Assembly (NCBI RefSeq): GCF_001742165.1
Contig: NZ_CP016444.1
Span: forward strand, 868,001 to 932,000
DNA length: 64,000 nt
DNA from: Burkholderia stabilis
GTDB lineage: Bacteria; Pseudomonadota; Gammaproteobacteria; Burkholderiales; Burkholderiaceae
Direction of reading: 5' to 3'
Shown piece after piece: positions 43,387 to 51,829 of the stretch. The notes under the pieces were generated by a model that was not told the origin of the DNA, did not search any database, and saw only the letters and a program-made list of their open reading frames with translations. Position numbers and translations under genes: made by a program. How positions within the stretch are numbered: position 1 is the stretch's first letter; every line of letters begins with the position of its first letter.

Positions 43387-44352
43387 ATGACGAACAGGCA
43401 GCAACCTCTTTATTCCGGATTCGACGCCGCATCGACGGCAAGCGACGTTCTGGCCGATCTCGACCTCCGCGGCAAAACCGCGATCGTCACGGGCGGCCAC
43501 TCGGGTCTCGGCCTGGAAACGACGCGTGCGCTGGCGCAGGCCGGCGCGAACGTGGTCGTCGGTGCACGGAGCCCCGATGCCGCGCGCGAAGCGACGCACG
43601 GCATGGCCGGCGTCGGGATCGCGGCGCTCGATCTCGCCGATCTCGCGAGCGTGGCCGCCTTCGCCGCGCGGTTCGTCGATGCGCGACGCGACGTGCATAT
43701 CGTGATCAACAGCGCGGGCATCATGGCGTGTCCCGAGGCGCGCATCGGCAATGGCCCGGAAGTACAGATGGCCGTCAATCATCTCGGCCATTACGCTCTC
43801 GTCAACCGGCTGTGGCCTGCGCTCGCGCACGGCCACGGCGCCCGCGTGGTTGCGGTGTCGTCGCTCGGCCATCGGCTGTCGCCGATTCGCTGGGATGACA
43901 TTCAGTTCGCGCACGGCTACGACAAATGGCTCGCGTACGGACAATCGAAGACCGCGAACGCGCTGTTCGCGGTGCAGCTCGACGTGCTGGGCGCCCCGTT
44001 CGGCGTTCGGGCCTATTCGTTGCATCCGGGCAAGATCGCGACGCCGCTGCAGCGACACCTGACACGTGAGGAGATGATGGCGCAGGGCTGGGTGGACGAG
44101 CACGGGGTGCCGATCGATCCGACTTTCAAGACGCCCGAGCAGGGTGCGGCGACGCAGGTATGGGCGGCAACGTCGCCGCGCCTCGCCGGTATCGGCGGCA
44201 TTTACTGCGAGGATTGCGACATTGCGGTGGTCACGCATGGGAACGAGGAGGCGGGCGTGCGGCCGCACGCGATCGATCCCGAGGATGCGGCACGTCTGTG
44301 GGCGTGGTCCGCGAAATCGACGGGCGTCGATGCCTTTGCGGCGCGTCGCTGA
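43387..44352 (+). CDS. Short-chain dehydrogenase/reductase (WW-domain oxidoreductase-like)
   Basis: The 321-residue SDR has TGGHSGLG (Rossmann), NSAGIM, the NHLGHYALVNRLWPAL segment, VAVSSLGH with the catalytic serine and YGQSK (YxxxK). It belongs to the longer SDR subgroup related to retinol dehydrogenase/WWOX-type enzymes. CTGGAG precedes ATG 43387; GTG or ATG starts further upstream would enter the promoter. Substrate unknown; probably controlled by the divergent AraC protein. Confidence 0.9.
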   Translation: MTNRQQPLYSGFDAASTASDVLADLDLRGKTAIVTGGHSGLGLETTRALAQAGANVVVGARSPDAAREATHGMAGVGIAALDLADLASVAAFAARFVDARRDVHIVINSAGIMACPEARIGNGPEVQMAVNHLGHYALVNRLWPALAHGHGARVVAVSSLGHRLSPIRWDDIQFAHGYDKWLAYGQSKTANALFAVQLDVLGAPFGVRAYSLHPGKIATPLQRHLTREEMMAQGWVDEHGVPIDPTFKTPEQGAATQVWAATSPRLAGIGGIYCEDCDIAVVTHGNEEAGVRPHAIDPEDAARLWAWSAKSTGVDAFAARR

Positions 44353-44501
44353 TGCGTGCGTTCGCACGGCGCAATGCGTTGAAACCGGACACCGCCTGAC
44401 ATCGTCGGCCGCGCCGGCAAAGCGCTGGCAAAGCGCTGGGCAGGCGTTTCGCGCATCGGCCGCCATGAGGTCGCGGCCGATGCGCGCGTGCCGATAGCCG
44501 T

Positions 44502-45806
44502 TTATCCGGCCGCCTGGCGAAGCGCGCGGCTCATCTCCGCGATCGGCATCGCGGCAATCGAGTTCAGCAAGCGGGTTTCACCGGCGTCGGGGCGGGCAAT
44601 TTCGCGCACTTCGTCGAGCGTTCGTGCAACGCTGCGATCGAGCGGTTCAAGAAAACGCTGAAGCTCGTTTTCGGCCGCTTTCTCCTTGAGCCCGAGTGCG
44701 TGGCCGAAAGCGATCAGCGCGCGCGTGTCGATGTCGGAGAACCGCGTCGCGGCGCCGAGCGGCATCGTCAGTTCGCAGTGCGGCCAGTGATCGCCGCGAT
44801 GGTCGGGCCGGTGCGTGGGCGTGTGATAGACGACCGTGCTGACGATGTCGTAGAACGGCGCGAGCCGGTAGCCGTGCGCGTCGACGAAGAACGACAGGTT
44901 TTTCAGGTGCGCGTCGGCATTGCCTACCACCACGTTGAAAATCGTCCAGCGGAACACCGACAGGCGCGCCAGCGCGCGCGTGCTGGTCTGCCCGATCGCA
45001 CGGCCGAGTTCTTCCGCGTTCGCGCGCTGGTACTTGAAGCCGCGATCGTAGTTCAGCAACTGCATCGCGTCGATCGTGTGCAGGCGTGCGGCCGGCTCCG
45101 CGGCGGTATCGCGGTCGAAACGGTCGATCACGTAGCACGCGGACGGCGCGCGCAGAAAGTGCACGTCGGGAACGTCGAGGCCCATCCGCTTCGCGAGCTT
45201 CATGCAGAAGAACTCGTTGATCGCCGAATGCGGGTAGCCGGCGGCGCGCATGTCCGGTTTCAACAGGTGCATCGACGGCTCGCTGCCAACCGGCTCGAAC
45301 AGCGCGTAGTCCGGCGCGTCGCCGCGCAGGATCAGCAGCAGCTTCTGCTGCGCGCCGGCCGCGGACATGCGCTTGGGCGCGGTTGCCGTCAGCGCGTGCT
45401 CGGGCATCGCCTGGATGCGGCGCTCGAGTTCGTCGAGCGGGAGCGGTTGCATGCTGCCGGCCGCTTCCTGCTCGCCTTCGGCCAGCAGCGTGAGCGCGCC
45501 GGCCGATTCGCGCCCGAAGTACGCGAGCAGGCCCCAGGCGTCGGCGGCATCGATCTTCGCCTCGCGCGCGAGCGAGGTCCGCATGCCTTCTTCGGGCAGC
45601 AGGTTGTCGAAGAACCACTGCACCGGGCGATCGGTCGAGCTGTCGGTGAAGGTGTCGGCCCGCAGCGCGAAAGCGGGCGACAGCGGGTATGCGCTCGGTG
45701 ACGCCAGCCACTGCGCATCGTACGTGAACGACCAGACGCCTTTGTCGTCGGTCAGCCGGCCCATGCGCAGCCCGTTCGCGGACGCGATCAGCGTTCTAGC
45801 CGCCAT
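44502..45806 (-). CDS. hipA: HipA-type serine/threonine kinase toxin
   Basis: The 434-residue protein has the HipA N-terminal subdomain (PVQWFFDNLLPEEGMRTSLA), the MSAAGAQQKLLL segment carrying the phosphorylatable serine region, LLKPD, INEFFCMKLAKRMGLDVP, FDRDT and the kinase centre GNADAHLKN (295-303, D298) with DIVST (D320). E. coli HipA phosphorylates glutamyl-tRNA synthetase and induces persistence. The target here is not known. Its start overlaps the hipB stop by 11 bases, the usual antitoxin-first arrangement. All catalytic motifs look intact. Confidence 0.93.
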   Translation of the reverse strand: MAARTLIASANGLRMGRLTDDKGVWSFTYDAQWLASPSAYPLSPAFALRADTFTDSSTDRPVQWFFDNLLPEEGMRTSLAREAKIDAADAWGLLAYFGRESAGALTLLAEGEQEAAGSMQPLPLDELERRIQAMPEHALTATAPKRMSAAGAQQKLLLILRGDAPDYALFEPVGSEPSMHLLKPDMRAAGYPHSAINEFFCMKLAKRMGLDVPDVHFLRAPSACYVIDRFDRDTAAEPAARLHTIDAMQLLNYDRGFKYQRANAEELGRAIGQTSTRALARLSVFRWTIFNVVVGNADAHLKNLSFFVDAHGYRLAPFYDIVSTVVYHTPTHRPDHRGDHWPHCELTMPLGAATRFSDIDTRALIAFGHALGLKEKAAENELQRFLEPLDRSVARTLDEVREIARPDAGETRLLNSIAAMPIAEMSRALRQAAG

Positions 45807-46080
45807 AGTTGCTCCTGCGGCGTTGTGCGGCTTTGTACGCGTTTTCCGCCGAAATCTCGATGGACGGCTGCGCGAGCAGGCGCACGCCCAGCTCGCCGAG
45901 CAGCAGCAGTACCTTGCCGATTTGCGCGGTCGGCTTCCCGGCTTCCACCTGGCTGATGAATTTCGGCGAGAGCCCCGTGGCGTCCGCGAGTTCGTCCCGC
46001 GTGAACCCCTGCTGGAGCCGCGCCGCGCGGATGAGGTTGGCGAGTGCGCCGATCGTGGTGACGGACAGGGTCTCCGGCAT
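45796..46080 (-). CDS. hipB: HipB-type antitoxin, XRE family
   Basis: The 94-residue protein has a Cro/C1-type helix-turn-helix (LIRAARLQQGFTRDELADATGLSPKFISQVEAGK) and a short C-terminal tail (IEISAENAYKAAQRRRSNYGG) that would dock on HipA. HipB proteins neutralise HipA and repress the operon. Three copies of a near-palindromic GTNNNNGATCGGGAAC element upstream are the likely operators. The start at 46080 gives the usual HipB length; a longer frame would run through those operators. Confidence 0.9.
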   Translation of the reverse strand: MPETLSVTTIGALANLIRAARLQQGFTRDELADATGLSPKFISQVEAGKPTAQIGKVLLLLGELGVRLLAQPSIEISAENAYKAAQRRRSNYGG

Positions 46081-46094
46081 GACGTTCTCCGTGC

Positions 46095-46113
46095 TTCGTA
46101 TCTGATCGGGAAC
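46095..46113. promoter_or_regulatory. hipBA operator copy 1
   Basis: TTCGTATCTGATCGGGAAC lies 14 bases upstream of the hipB start. It is one of three copies of TTCGTAYYYGATCGGGAAC. The core is partly palindromic around GATC. Confidence 0.7.
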
Positions 46114-46145
46114 AGTATTGCACAACTCGCAGGTGCGAGCATCCA

Positions 46146-46164
46146 TTCGTATTCGATCGGGAAC
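46146..46164. promoter_or_regulatory. hipBA operator copy 2
   Basis: TTCGTATTCGATCGGGAAC begins exactly 51 bases after copy 1, so the two face the same side of the helix. It is probably bound cooperatively by HipB or HipBA. Confidence 0.7.
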
Positions 46165-46195
46165 GAAATCGTTCGGACGGCAACGAAAGGATCGT

Positions 46196-46214
46196 TTCGT
46201 ACCCGATCGGGAAC
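46196..46214. promoter_or_regulatory. hipBA operator copy 3
   Basis: TTCGTACCCGATCGGGAAC begins 50 bases after copy 2. It is the most symmetrical copy (GT-N-CCCGATCGGG-N-AC). Just left of it, ACGAAA and TTTCGT form another small dyad. Confidence 0.7.
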
Positions 46215-46560
46215 CGGATGTCATGAAATCCGGGCCGATGGCGATTCCGTATCCAGGCGGATACGTGATGGCTCGACGTGCCGCATCGCATCGGTTCCGT
46301 GCACCGCCAGCCGCGCCTGAGCGGCAGTTTTCGGCACGTATACCGCGTGATCCGGTTTGACTAGAATCCGGATTCACCGAGGTCCGTCGGCTTTTGTCGA
46401 ACGCGCTGGCAACAACAATCCTGCAAGGCGCCCGCCCATGCTCAGGCTGCTCCCGGACGAAATTCGTTCGTCGCGCGTTTTGCGACGCTTGCGCGCGACC
46501 TCGCGTTCGCTGTCGTCGAGCGGCGGCGATCCGGCATGGTCGAATCGTGAGGAGACACCG

Positions 46561-47178
46561 ATGGCGACGACATCAGCATGGGTCACGCGTACCGGCCGGC
46601 TGCTGATGCTGATTACGGCGGTGGGCGTGTCGGGCGGTTGCCAGATGGCGCCGCGAGAGGCGTCCTCGCTACCCGGCACGACGGCGGAGCCCACCGCCGC
46701 GCCCGCATCGGCCGGCCTCAGCGCCATCCAGGCGCTGGAGCGCATGCTCGACCTGATCCGGGCCAGCCCGCGCGCCGCCGACATGACGCCGGACGTCGTG
46801 CAGCGCATCGTCGGCGTGCCGCTCGTGCAAACCCGGCCGCACCAGTTCAACTACGGCCAGCGCCTGCCCGGCGACTGGGCGTTCGGCGTCGAGATCGGGC
46901 AGGACGAAACCGGCCGCCCGCGTGTGGACCTGTTCATCGATCCGATCCCGGCCACGCCGGCCTCACCCACGCCGGGATGCGTGCCCGACTACGAGCGGGT
47001 TGCGGGCGAACTGGCATCGATGGGATTTGCGCGGCACTCGTGGTACAGCTCGCATCGCCAATGGCGCTACGACTACTTCCACCGGGACGGCATGACCGTG
47101 TACGTGTATCCGAGGACCGAGCGGTCGAGCGATGGCGCAGTCGTCATGACCTGCATTCACGGGATCAGGGTGTCGTGA
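46561..47178 (+). CDS. Hypothetical lipoprotein (205 aa)
   Basis: The protein has an N-terminal signal (TGRLLMLITAVGVSGGC) with a lipobox-like SGGC, so it is probably a lipoprotein. A Ser/Thr/Ala/Pro linker follows, then a globular part beginning LSAIQALERMLDLIRASP and containing FNYGQRLPGDWAFGVEIGQDE, FIDPIPA and a conserved-looking YDYFHRDGMTVYVYPR end. GAGGAG precedes ATG 46561. I do not recognise the family; it recalls envelope proteins that sit beside lipoproteins or type VI components, but no such genes are here. Confidence 0.65.
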   Translation: MATTSAWVTRTGRLLMLITAVGVSGGCQMAPREASSLPGTTAEPTAAPASAGLSAIQALERMLDLIRASPRAADMTPDVVQRIVGVPLVQTRPHQFNYGQRLPGDWAFGVEIGQDETGRPRVDLFIDPIPATPASPTPGCVPDYERVAGELASMGFARHSWYSSHRQWRYDYFHRDGMTVYVYPRTERSSDGAVVMTCIHGIRVS

Positions 47179-47197
47179 AAGCCAACCCGCAAGCGGT

Positions 47198-48121
47198 TCA
47201 CGACACGATGCGCCGCGAGAACAGATGCTCGACGAAGCGATGAAACAGCTCCGACTGGCTTGAAATCCCGAGCTTCGCGTGGATGTGCTTGCGGTGGTTC
47301 TTCACCGTGCCTTCCGCGATGTCGAGCAGGTGAGCGATCGACAGGCTCGAATGCCCGCGCAGGATCAGGCTGACGATTTCCTGCTCGCGCAGTGTGAGCG
47401 CCTCCGTCGCGAAATCGGCGAAGGCGGCTTCGAGGTAGCCGCGAACGTCCTGCTCCGGCTGTTCGACACGTTGCCCGTCGGGCCGCGCAGGCGCCGTCGC
47501 ACTGGCGTGGCGGCACAGCAGCGCATTGAGCAGCGGTTGGATCGCGCGCAGCGCGGCGACGTCGCCGTCGGTGAAGCGCGCGCGGCCGTTGCTGCGCATC
47601 AGCGAATATGCGACGCGGCGCTCGGGCGTCGGCGCGCCGATGAACACGATTTCCTCGGCGAGCGACCCGGATGTCATCGAGATGCACGGATGCACGAGCG
47701 GCGAGTGATAGTAGTCGCTGTCGAAGAAGGCGTCGGGCGCCAGTTCTTCCATCCGGTAGAGGCCGGCCGCGATCGCACCCGCGCATGCCGAGTAGACGGG
47801 GTCAAGCAGGTACGTGCCCGTCAGGTAGTTGCGCATCGCGTCCGGCTCGGACACGTTCTTCAGGTTGTCGTGCAGCAGCAGCGGCGCGTGCGCGTGCTCG
47901 TACATCAGCACGCAGGTCAGGTCGAATTCGACGATGCGGGACAGTACGTCGTCGAGCGTGGCCATGAACGATGGTTCGCCGAGCGCGTCGACGAGCGACG
48001 GGGCGGCGGCGAGCCACGCATCGTGCGGGCGTGCGGGCGGGGACGATTCCGGTGAAGCGCTCATCGGCGGAAGGGCGAGAAAACGCGACCCGTGTGGCCG
48101 CGTGAAGATCCGCCCGAGCAT
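47198..48121 (-). CDS. LuxR family transcriptional regulator
   Basis: The 307-residue protein ends in a LuxR/NarL helix-turn-helix (LTLREQEIVSLILRGHSSLSIAHLLDIAEGTVKNHRKHIHAKLGI). A longer sensor-like N-terminal part contains VLMYEHAHAPLLLHDN, YLTGTYLLDPVYSAC and VAYSLMRSNGRARFTDGDV. It is not a response regulator. The start at 48121 has GGAG at good spacing; ATG 48064 is a second possibility without one. It is the third gene of a leftward operon (permease, SDR, regulator), so it may sense or control use of the permease substrate. Confidence 0.85.
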   Translation of the reverse strand: MLGRIFTRPHGSRFLALPPMSASPESSPPARPHDAWLAAAPSLVDALGEPSFMATLDDVLSRIVEFDLTCVLMYEHAHAPLLLHDNLKNVSEPDAMRNYLTGTYLLDPVYSACAGAIAAGLYRMEELAPDAFFDSDYYHSPLVHPCISMTSGSLAEEIVFIGAPTPERRVAYSLMRSNGRARFTDGDVAALRAIQPLLNALLCRHASATAPARPDGQRVEQPEQDVRGYLEAAFADFATEALTLREQEIVSLILRGHSSLSIAHLLDIAEGTVKNHRKHIHAKLGISSQSELFHRFVEHLFSRRIVS

Positions 48122-48141
48122 AGCGTGCGCTCCGGAACGCG

Positions 48142-48933
48142 TCAAACCGCCGAAAAACCGTTGTCGACGAACAGGTGCGCACCGTTCACGAAGCTCGCAT
48201 CGTCGGACGCGAGAAACAGCGCGGCGCGCGCGACTTCGTCCGGCTCGCACAGGCGGCCCTGCTGCTCGGCGATCGCGGCTTCGGACGCCGGCACGCCCAT
48301 CGCCTGCAGGTCGCGCAGCTCGCGCAGGCCGTGCGGCGTGCGGATGAAGCCGGGTGCGATCGCGTTGCAGCGGATGCCGCGGTCGCGGTATTCGACGGCG
48401 ATCGCGCGCGCGAACATGTGGCACGCGCCCTTGGTCGTGTCGTACAGCACTTCGCCCGGCGTGCCGAACTGCGCGGAAATCGACGACGTGCACACGATGC
48501 TGCCGCGCCCCTTGCGCAGCATCTGCGGGAGCACCGCGCGCGTCATCAGGTACATGCTCTTCACGTTGACGGCCATCAGCCAGTCCCATTCCTCTTCGGT
48601 CGTCTCGAGGAACGGCTTCACGATCAGCGTGCCCGCGTGGTTGAACAGCACGTCGGCGTCGCCGAAGGCGGCATGCGCGGCATCGGCCGCCGCCGCGACG
48701 TCGGTTGCGCGCGACACGTCGGCGGCCAGCCCGATCGCGTCGCCGCCGCCCGCGCGGATGCGTTCGGCGAGCGTGGCGGCGGCGTCCGCGTCGCGGTCGA
48801 TGATCGCGACGCGCGCGCCGTGCGCGGCGAACAGCGTCGCCGCGGCGGCGCCGCATCCGCCCGCGCCGCCGCTGACGATCGCGACCTTGCCGTCGAGCCG
48901 GCGCGCGACCGGCGTGGAGAGAGTGGAAGTCAT
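48142..48933 (-). CDS. Short-chain dehydrogenase/reductase
   Basis: The 263-residue SDR has SGGAGGCG (Rossmann, with an unusual Cys), NHAGT, CTSSISAQFGTPGEVLYDTTKGA (catalytic Ser and YxxxK) and FASDDASFVNGAHLFVDNG-like C-terminal residues. It lies between the APC permease (21 bases upstream) and the LuxR gene (20 bases downstream). It may oxidise the imported amino alcohol or a related compound. Confidence 0.9.
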   Translation of the reverse strand: MTSTLSTPVARRLDGKVAIVSGGAGGCGAAAATLFAAHGARVAIIDRDADAAATLAERIRAGGGDAIGLAADVSRATDVAAAADAAHAAFGDADVLFNHAGTLIVKPFLETTEEEWDWLMAVNVKSMYLMTRAVLPQMLRKGRGSIVCTSSISAQFGTPGEVLYDTTKGACHMFARAIAVEYRDRGIRCNAIAPGFIRTPHGLRELRDLQAMGVPASEAAIAEQQGRLCEPDEVARAALFLASDDASFVNGAHLFVDNGFSAV

Positions 48934-48954
48934 GCGTGATTCCTGTCGGTGAGA

Positions 48955-50493
48955 TCAGTGGGATCGATGGTCGTCCGGCATGCCGCGTCGGCCGCCCGAG
49001 ACGGCGAATTCCTCTTCGGGCGACAACACGAGCCGGTGGCGGCGATAGAAACCGAAGTAGCAGAGCCCGAGCGCGTACCAGAGCGCCGCGCCGAGCGCCG
49101 CCCATTTGTAGACGGGGTCGACGAACTGGAACGCGAGCGTCGCGGCGGCGATCGCGATCGTGACGACGGCGCCGAACAGGCCGAACGGGCTGCGGAACGG
49201 CCGCTTCAGGTTCGCGTGCAGGCGCTTCAGCCGGATATACGACAGGCTCTGGAAGATGTACGAGATCATCCCCGCGAACACGATCATGCTGACGAGCACG
49301 CCGCCCATCAGCGCGTTGTCGCGGCGGCCGAACGTGAACCAGAACGCGAGCAGCACCGTGAGCGCGAGCAGCGAGCCGGCGGTGAGCGCGCGGTTCGGCG
49401 TTTTCTTGACCGGATGCGTGACGGACAGCGCGGTCGGCAGATAGCCGGCGCGCGACAGCGAGTAGATGTTGCGGCCCGCTGCGAAGCTGCCGGCGAGGAA
49501 CGACGCGGCGAGACCGAGCACTGCGACGCCCGCGAGCAGCTTGCTGGCGGTGTGGCCGAACAGCGCGCGGAAACCGTCGAGCAGCGGTTCGCCGGAGGTG
49601 CTGAGCGCGAACGTACCGTGCGGAATCGACGCGCTGAAGAACACGATGCCGAGCGCGAGCACGGTCAGGATCAGGATGCCGAACATCAGCGCGAGCGGCA
49701 TGTGGCGGATCGGGTCGTGCGCTTCCTCGGCGGTGAGCGGCAATTGCTCGATCGCGAGGAACATGTACACCGCGAACGGCATCGCGAGCATCACGCCCGT
49801 CGCGCCGAACGGCAGCCACGGGCCGTGCCCGCCCGGCAGCTCGACCGGCTTGCCGGCGGCATCCGCGCCGAGGTTGAGCGCGTAGCGCGCGAAGTCGACG
49901 TGCGGCAACGCCGCGATGCAGAAGAACGCGAGCACGGCGACCGCGGCGATCGTGACGATCACGACGACCCGCATCGACAGGTCGAGCCCGCGCACCGACA
50001 GCAGCAGCATCAACGCGTAACCCGCGATCCACCACAGCGGCTGCGCGTCGGCCGGCGTGCCGAAGATCGCGCCGAGATACGCACCCATGAAGAACATGTT
50101 GCCGGCCGGCGCCAGCACGAATTCGATGTTCTCCGCGAGGCCGGTCGTGAAGCCGCCCCACGGGCCCATCGTCGTGCGCGCGAACGAATAGGCGCCGCCC
50201 GTATGCGGCAGCGCGGCGGCCATCTCGCCGATCGACGCACACAGGAACACGTACATCACGGCAATGATCACGGTGGCGAACAGCATCCCGCCGAAACCCT
50301 GCGATACGCCGAGGTTCCAGCCCGAATACTGGCCGGCGACCACCGCGCCGACCCCGAGCACGAGCAGCGTGAAGAAACCCGCGTGGCGCTGCAGTTGCCG
50401 CTGCTCGAAATAGCCGTGTTCGACGTGCTGATAGCTGACGCCTGGCGCGCCGGGCGGCGCGGCGCTGGCGCCGGTCATGGTTTTGTCCGTCAC
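48955..50493 (-). CDS. APC family amino acid/ethanolamine-type permease
   Basis: The 512-residue, roughly 12-helix carrier has GVGAVVAGQYSGWNLGVSQGFGGML and GEMAAALPHTGGAYSFARTTMGPWGGFTTGLAENIEFVLAPA. This motif set is typical of ethanolamine permease-like members of the APC superfamily. GTG 50493 has CCGGAG at good spacing and is preferred over ATG 50478. It is the first gene of the leftward permease-SDR-LuxR operon. Substrate is inferred to be an amine or amino acid. Confidence 0.88.
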   Translation of the reverse strand: MTDKTMTGASAAPPGAPGVSYQHVEHGYFEQRQLQRHAGFFTLLVLGVGAVVAGQYSGWNLGVSQGFGGMLFATVIIAVMYVFLCASIGEMAAALPHTGGAYSFARTTMGPWGGFTTGLAENIEFVLAPAGNMFFMGAYLGAIFGTPADAQPLWWIAGYALMLLLSVRGLDLSMRVVVIVTIAAVAVLAFFCIAALPHVDFARYALNLGADAAGKPVELPGGHGPWLPFGATGVMLAMPFAVYMFLAIEQLPLTAEEAHDPIRHMPLALMFGILILTVLALGIVFFSASIPHGTFALSTSGEPLLDGFRALFGHTASKLLAGVAVLGLAASFLAGSFAAGRNIYSLSRAGYLPTALSVTHPVKKTPNRALTAGSLLALTVLLAFWFTFGRRDNALMGGVLVSMIVFAGMISYIFQSLSYIRLKRLHANLKRPFRSPFGLFGAVVTIAIAAATLAFQFVDPVYKWAALGAALWYALGLCYFGFYRRHRLVLSPEEEFAVSGGRRGMPDDHRSH

Positions 50494-50852
50494 GATTCGT
50501 CTCCGGTCCTGGGCGCGCTCGAAACGGCGCATGGTGGACATCATCGGCTTGCCTGCACGGAATTTGAATGTCCCGAAGGGGACAGGCGTGGCGGGCGGTT
50601 CGCATCGACTCGGCACGGCCCGATCGACATCCGGTGTCCGGAAGGCATCGTGCGCATACCCGGCTCGTCGACGTAATCGTGACAAAACCCCGGCCGGCGC
50701 GGTGCCGTGCCCGGCGCGACCGCCCGTTGCCGCGCGTATGCCCGAACAGCGATCTTTATGACCGCAGCAGATAAACGTATCCGAATCGCTTCGTTGACGC
50801 CGTCCGGCACGCACTCGTAGATTCGCGTTTTGACCGAATCAGGGGCCGTGCC
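50494..50852. other. Divergent promoter region between the APC permease and the tauD-like gene
   Basis: These 359 bases hold no gene. TTTAT-N11-ATAAA (50755-50775) is a weak dyad with LysR geometry about 78 bases before the tauD-like start. Sulfonate and sulfate-ester genes in Burkholderia are known to be controlled by LysR-type CysB and SsuR, so this could be such a site, but no consensus match can be claimed. Confidence 0.3.
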
Positions 50853-51782
50853 GTGACGACTGCTGCCATCCGCGACACCGCGTCGCTTTCCGCCGGGCAT
50901 CCGCCCGTGTTGCAGCCGGATGGTGCGGCGCAACGCTTCGACATCGTTCCGTTCGACGCACCGCTCGACGCGGAAGTGATCGGCCTCGACCTGTCGCAAC
51001 CGCTGGACGCCGATGGTTTCGCGCGCATCCATCGCGCGCATCTCGACCACCACGTGCTGGTGTTTCGCGACCAGCGCATCACGCCCGACGAGCACATCGC
51101 CTTCAGCCGCCGCTTCGGCCCGCTGCAGATTCACGTGCTGCACCAGTTCGCGCTCGCCGGCCATCCGGAGGTGCTGATCGTGTCGAACATCGTCGAGCAC
51201 GGCAAGCCGATCGGGCTCGGCGACGCGGGTCATTTCTGGCATTCCGACCTGTCGTACAAGGAGAAGCCGAGCCTCGGCTCGCTGCTGCATGCACAGGAAT
51301 TGCCGGCAGAGGGCGGCGACACGCTGTTCGCGAACATGCATCTCGCATGGGACACGCTGCCGGCCCGCCTGCGCCGCGCGATCGAAGGGCGGCGCGCCGA
51401 GCATACCTATCTCGCACGCTATGCGGAGCTGCAGGCGCGCAGCCCGTGGCGGCCGAACCTGTCGCCCGAGCAGATCGCGCAGGTCGAAGCGGTCGTCCAT
51501 CCGATCGTGCGCACGCATCCGGAAACCGGCCGCAAGGCGTTGTTCGTCAGCGAGCATTTCACGACGCGCATCGTCGGCCTCCCGGAAGACGAAAGCCGCG
51601 CACTGCTCGACGAGTTGTTCGCGCACAGCGTGCGCGCCGAACACCTGTACCGGCATCGGTGGCGCGAGCACGATCTCGTGTTCTGGGACAACCGCTCGCT
51701 GATGCATCTCGCCGCGGGCACGCCCGACCACCTGCGCCGCAAGCTGTACCGCACGACGATCGAAGGCGACGCGCCTTTCTGA
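50853..51782 (+). CDS. TauD/TfdA family 2-oxoglutarate dioxygenase
   Basis: The 309-residue Fe(II)/2-oxoglutarate enzyme has the iron triad H130-x-D132 (FWHSDLSY) and distal H285 (SLMHLAAG). RRKLYRTTIEG near the end carries the arginine that binds 2-oxoglutarate. Family members oxidise taurine, alkyl sulfates, alkylsulfonates or 2,4-D. Its place in front of an aliphatic-sulfonate-type ABC transporter and other desulfurising genes points to an organosulfur substrate. Translation starts at GTG 50853 after AGGGG. Confidence 0.92.
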   Translation: MTTAAIRDTASLSAGHPPVLQPDGAAQRFDIVPFDAPLDAEVIGLDLSQPLDADGFARIHRAHLDHHVLVFRDQRITPDEHIAFSRRFGPLQIHVLHQFALAGHPEVLIVSNIVEHGKPIGLGDAGHFWHSDLSYKEKPSLGSLLHAQELPAEGGDTLFANMHLAWDTLPARLRRAIEGRRAEHTYLARYAELQARSPWRPNLSPEQIAQVEAVVHPIVRTHPETGRKALFVSEHFTTRIVGLPEDESRALLDELFAHSVRAEHLYRHRWREHDLVFWDNRSLMHLAAGTPDHLRRKLYRTTIEGDAPF

Positions 51783-51829
51783 GCCGCGCGCCGCGTCACT
51801 CTTCCGCCCCCATCCTGACCGGAGTTCCG

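Noticed and set aside
47198..50605. 1,135-codon minus-strand frame covering the LuxR, SDR and permease region
   Set aside because: It shares the LuxR gene frame but runs upstream through the SDR and permease genes in the wrong frame. The separate genes with their own ribosome sites explain the region.
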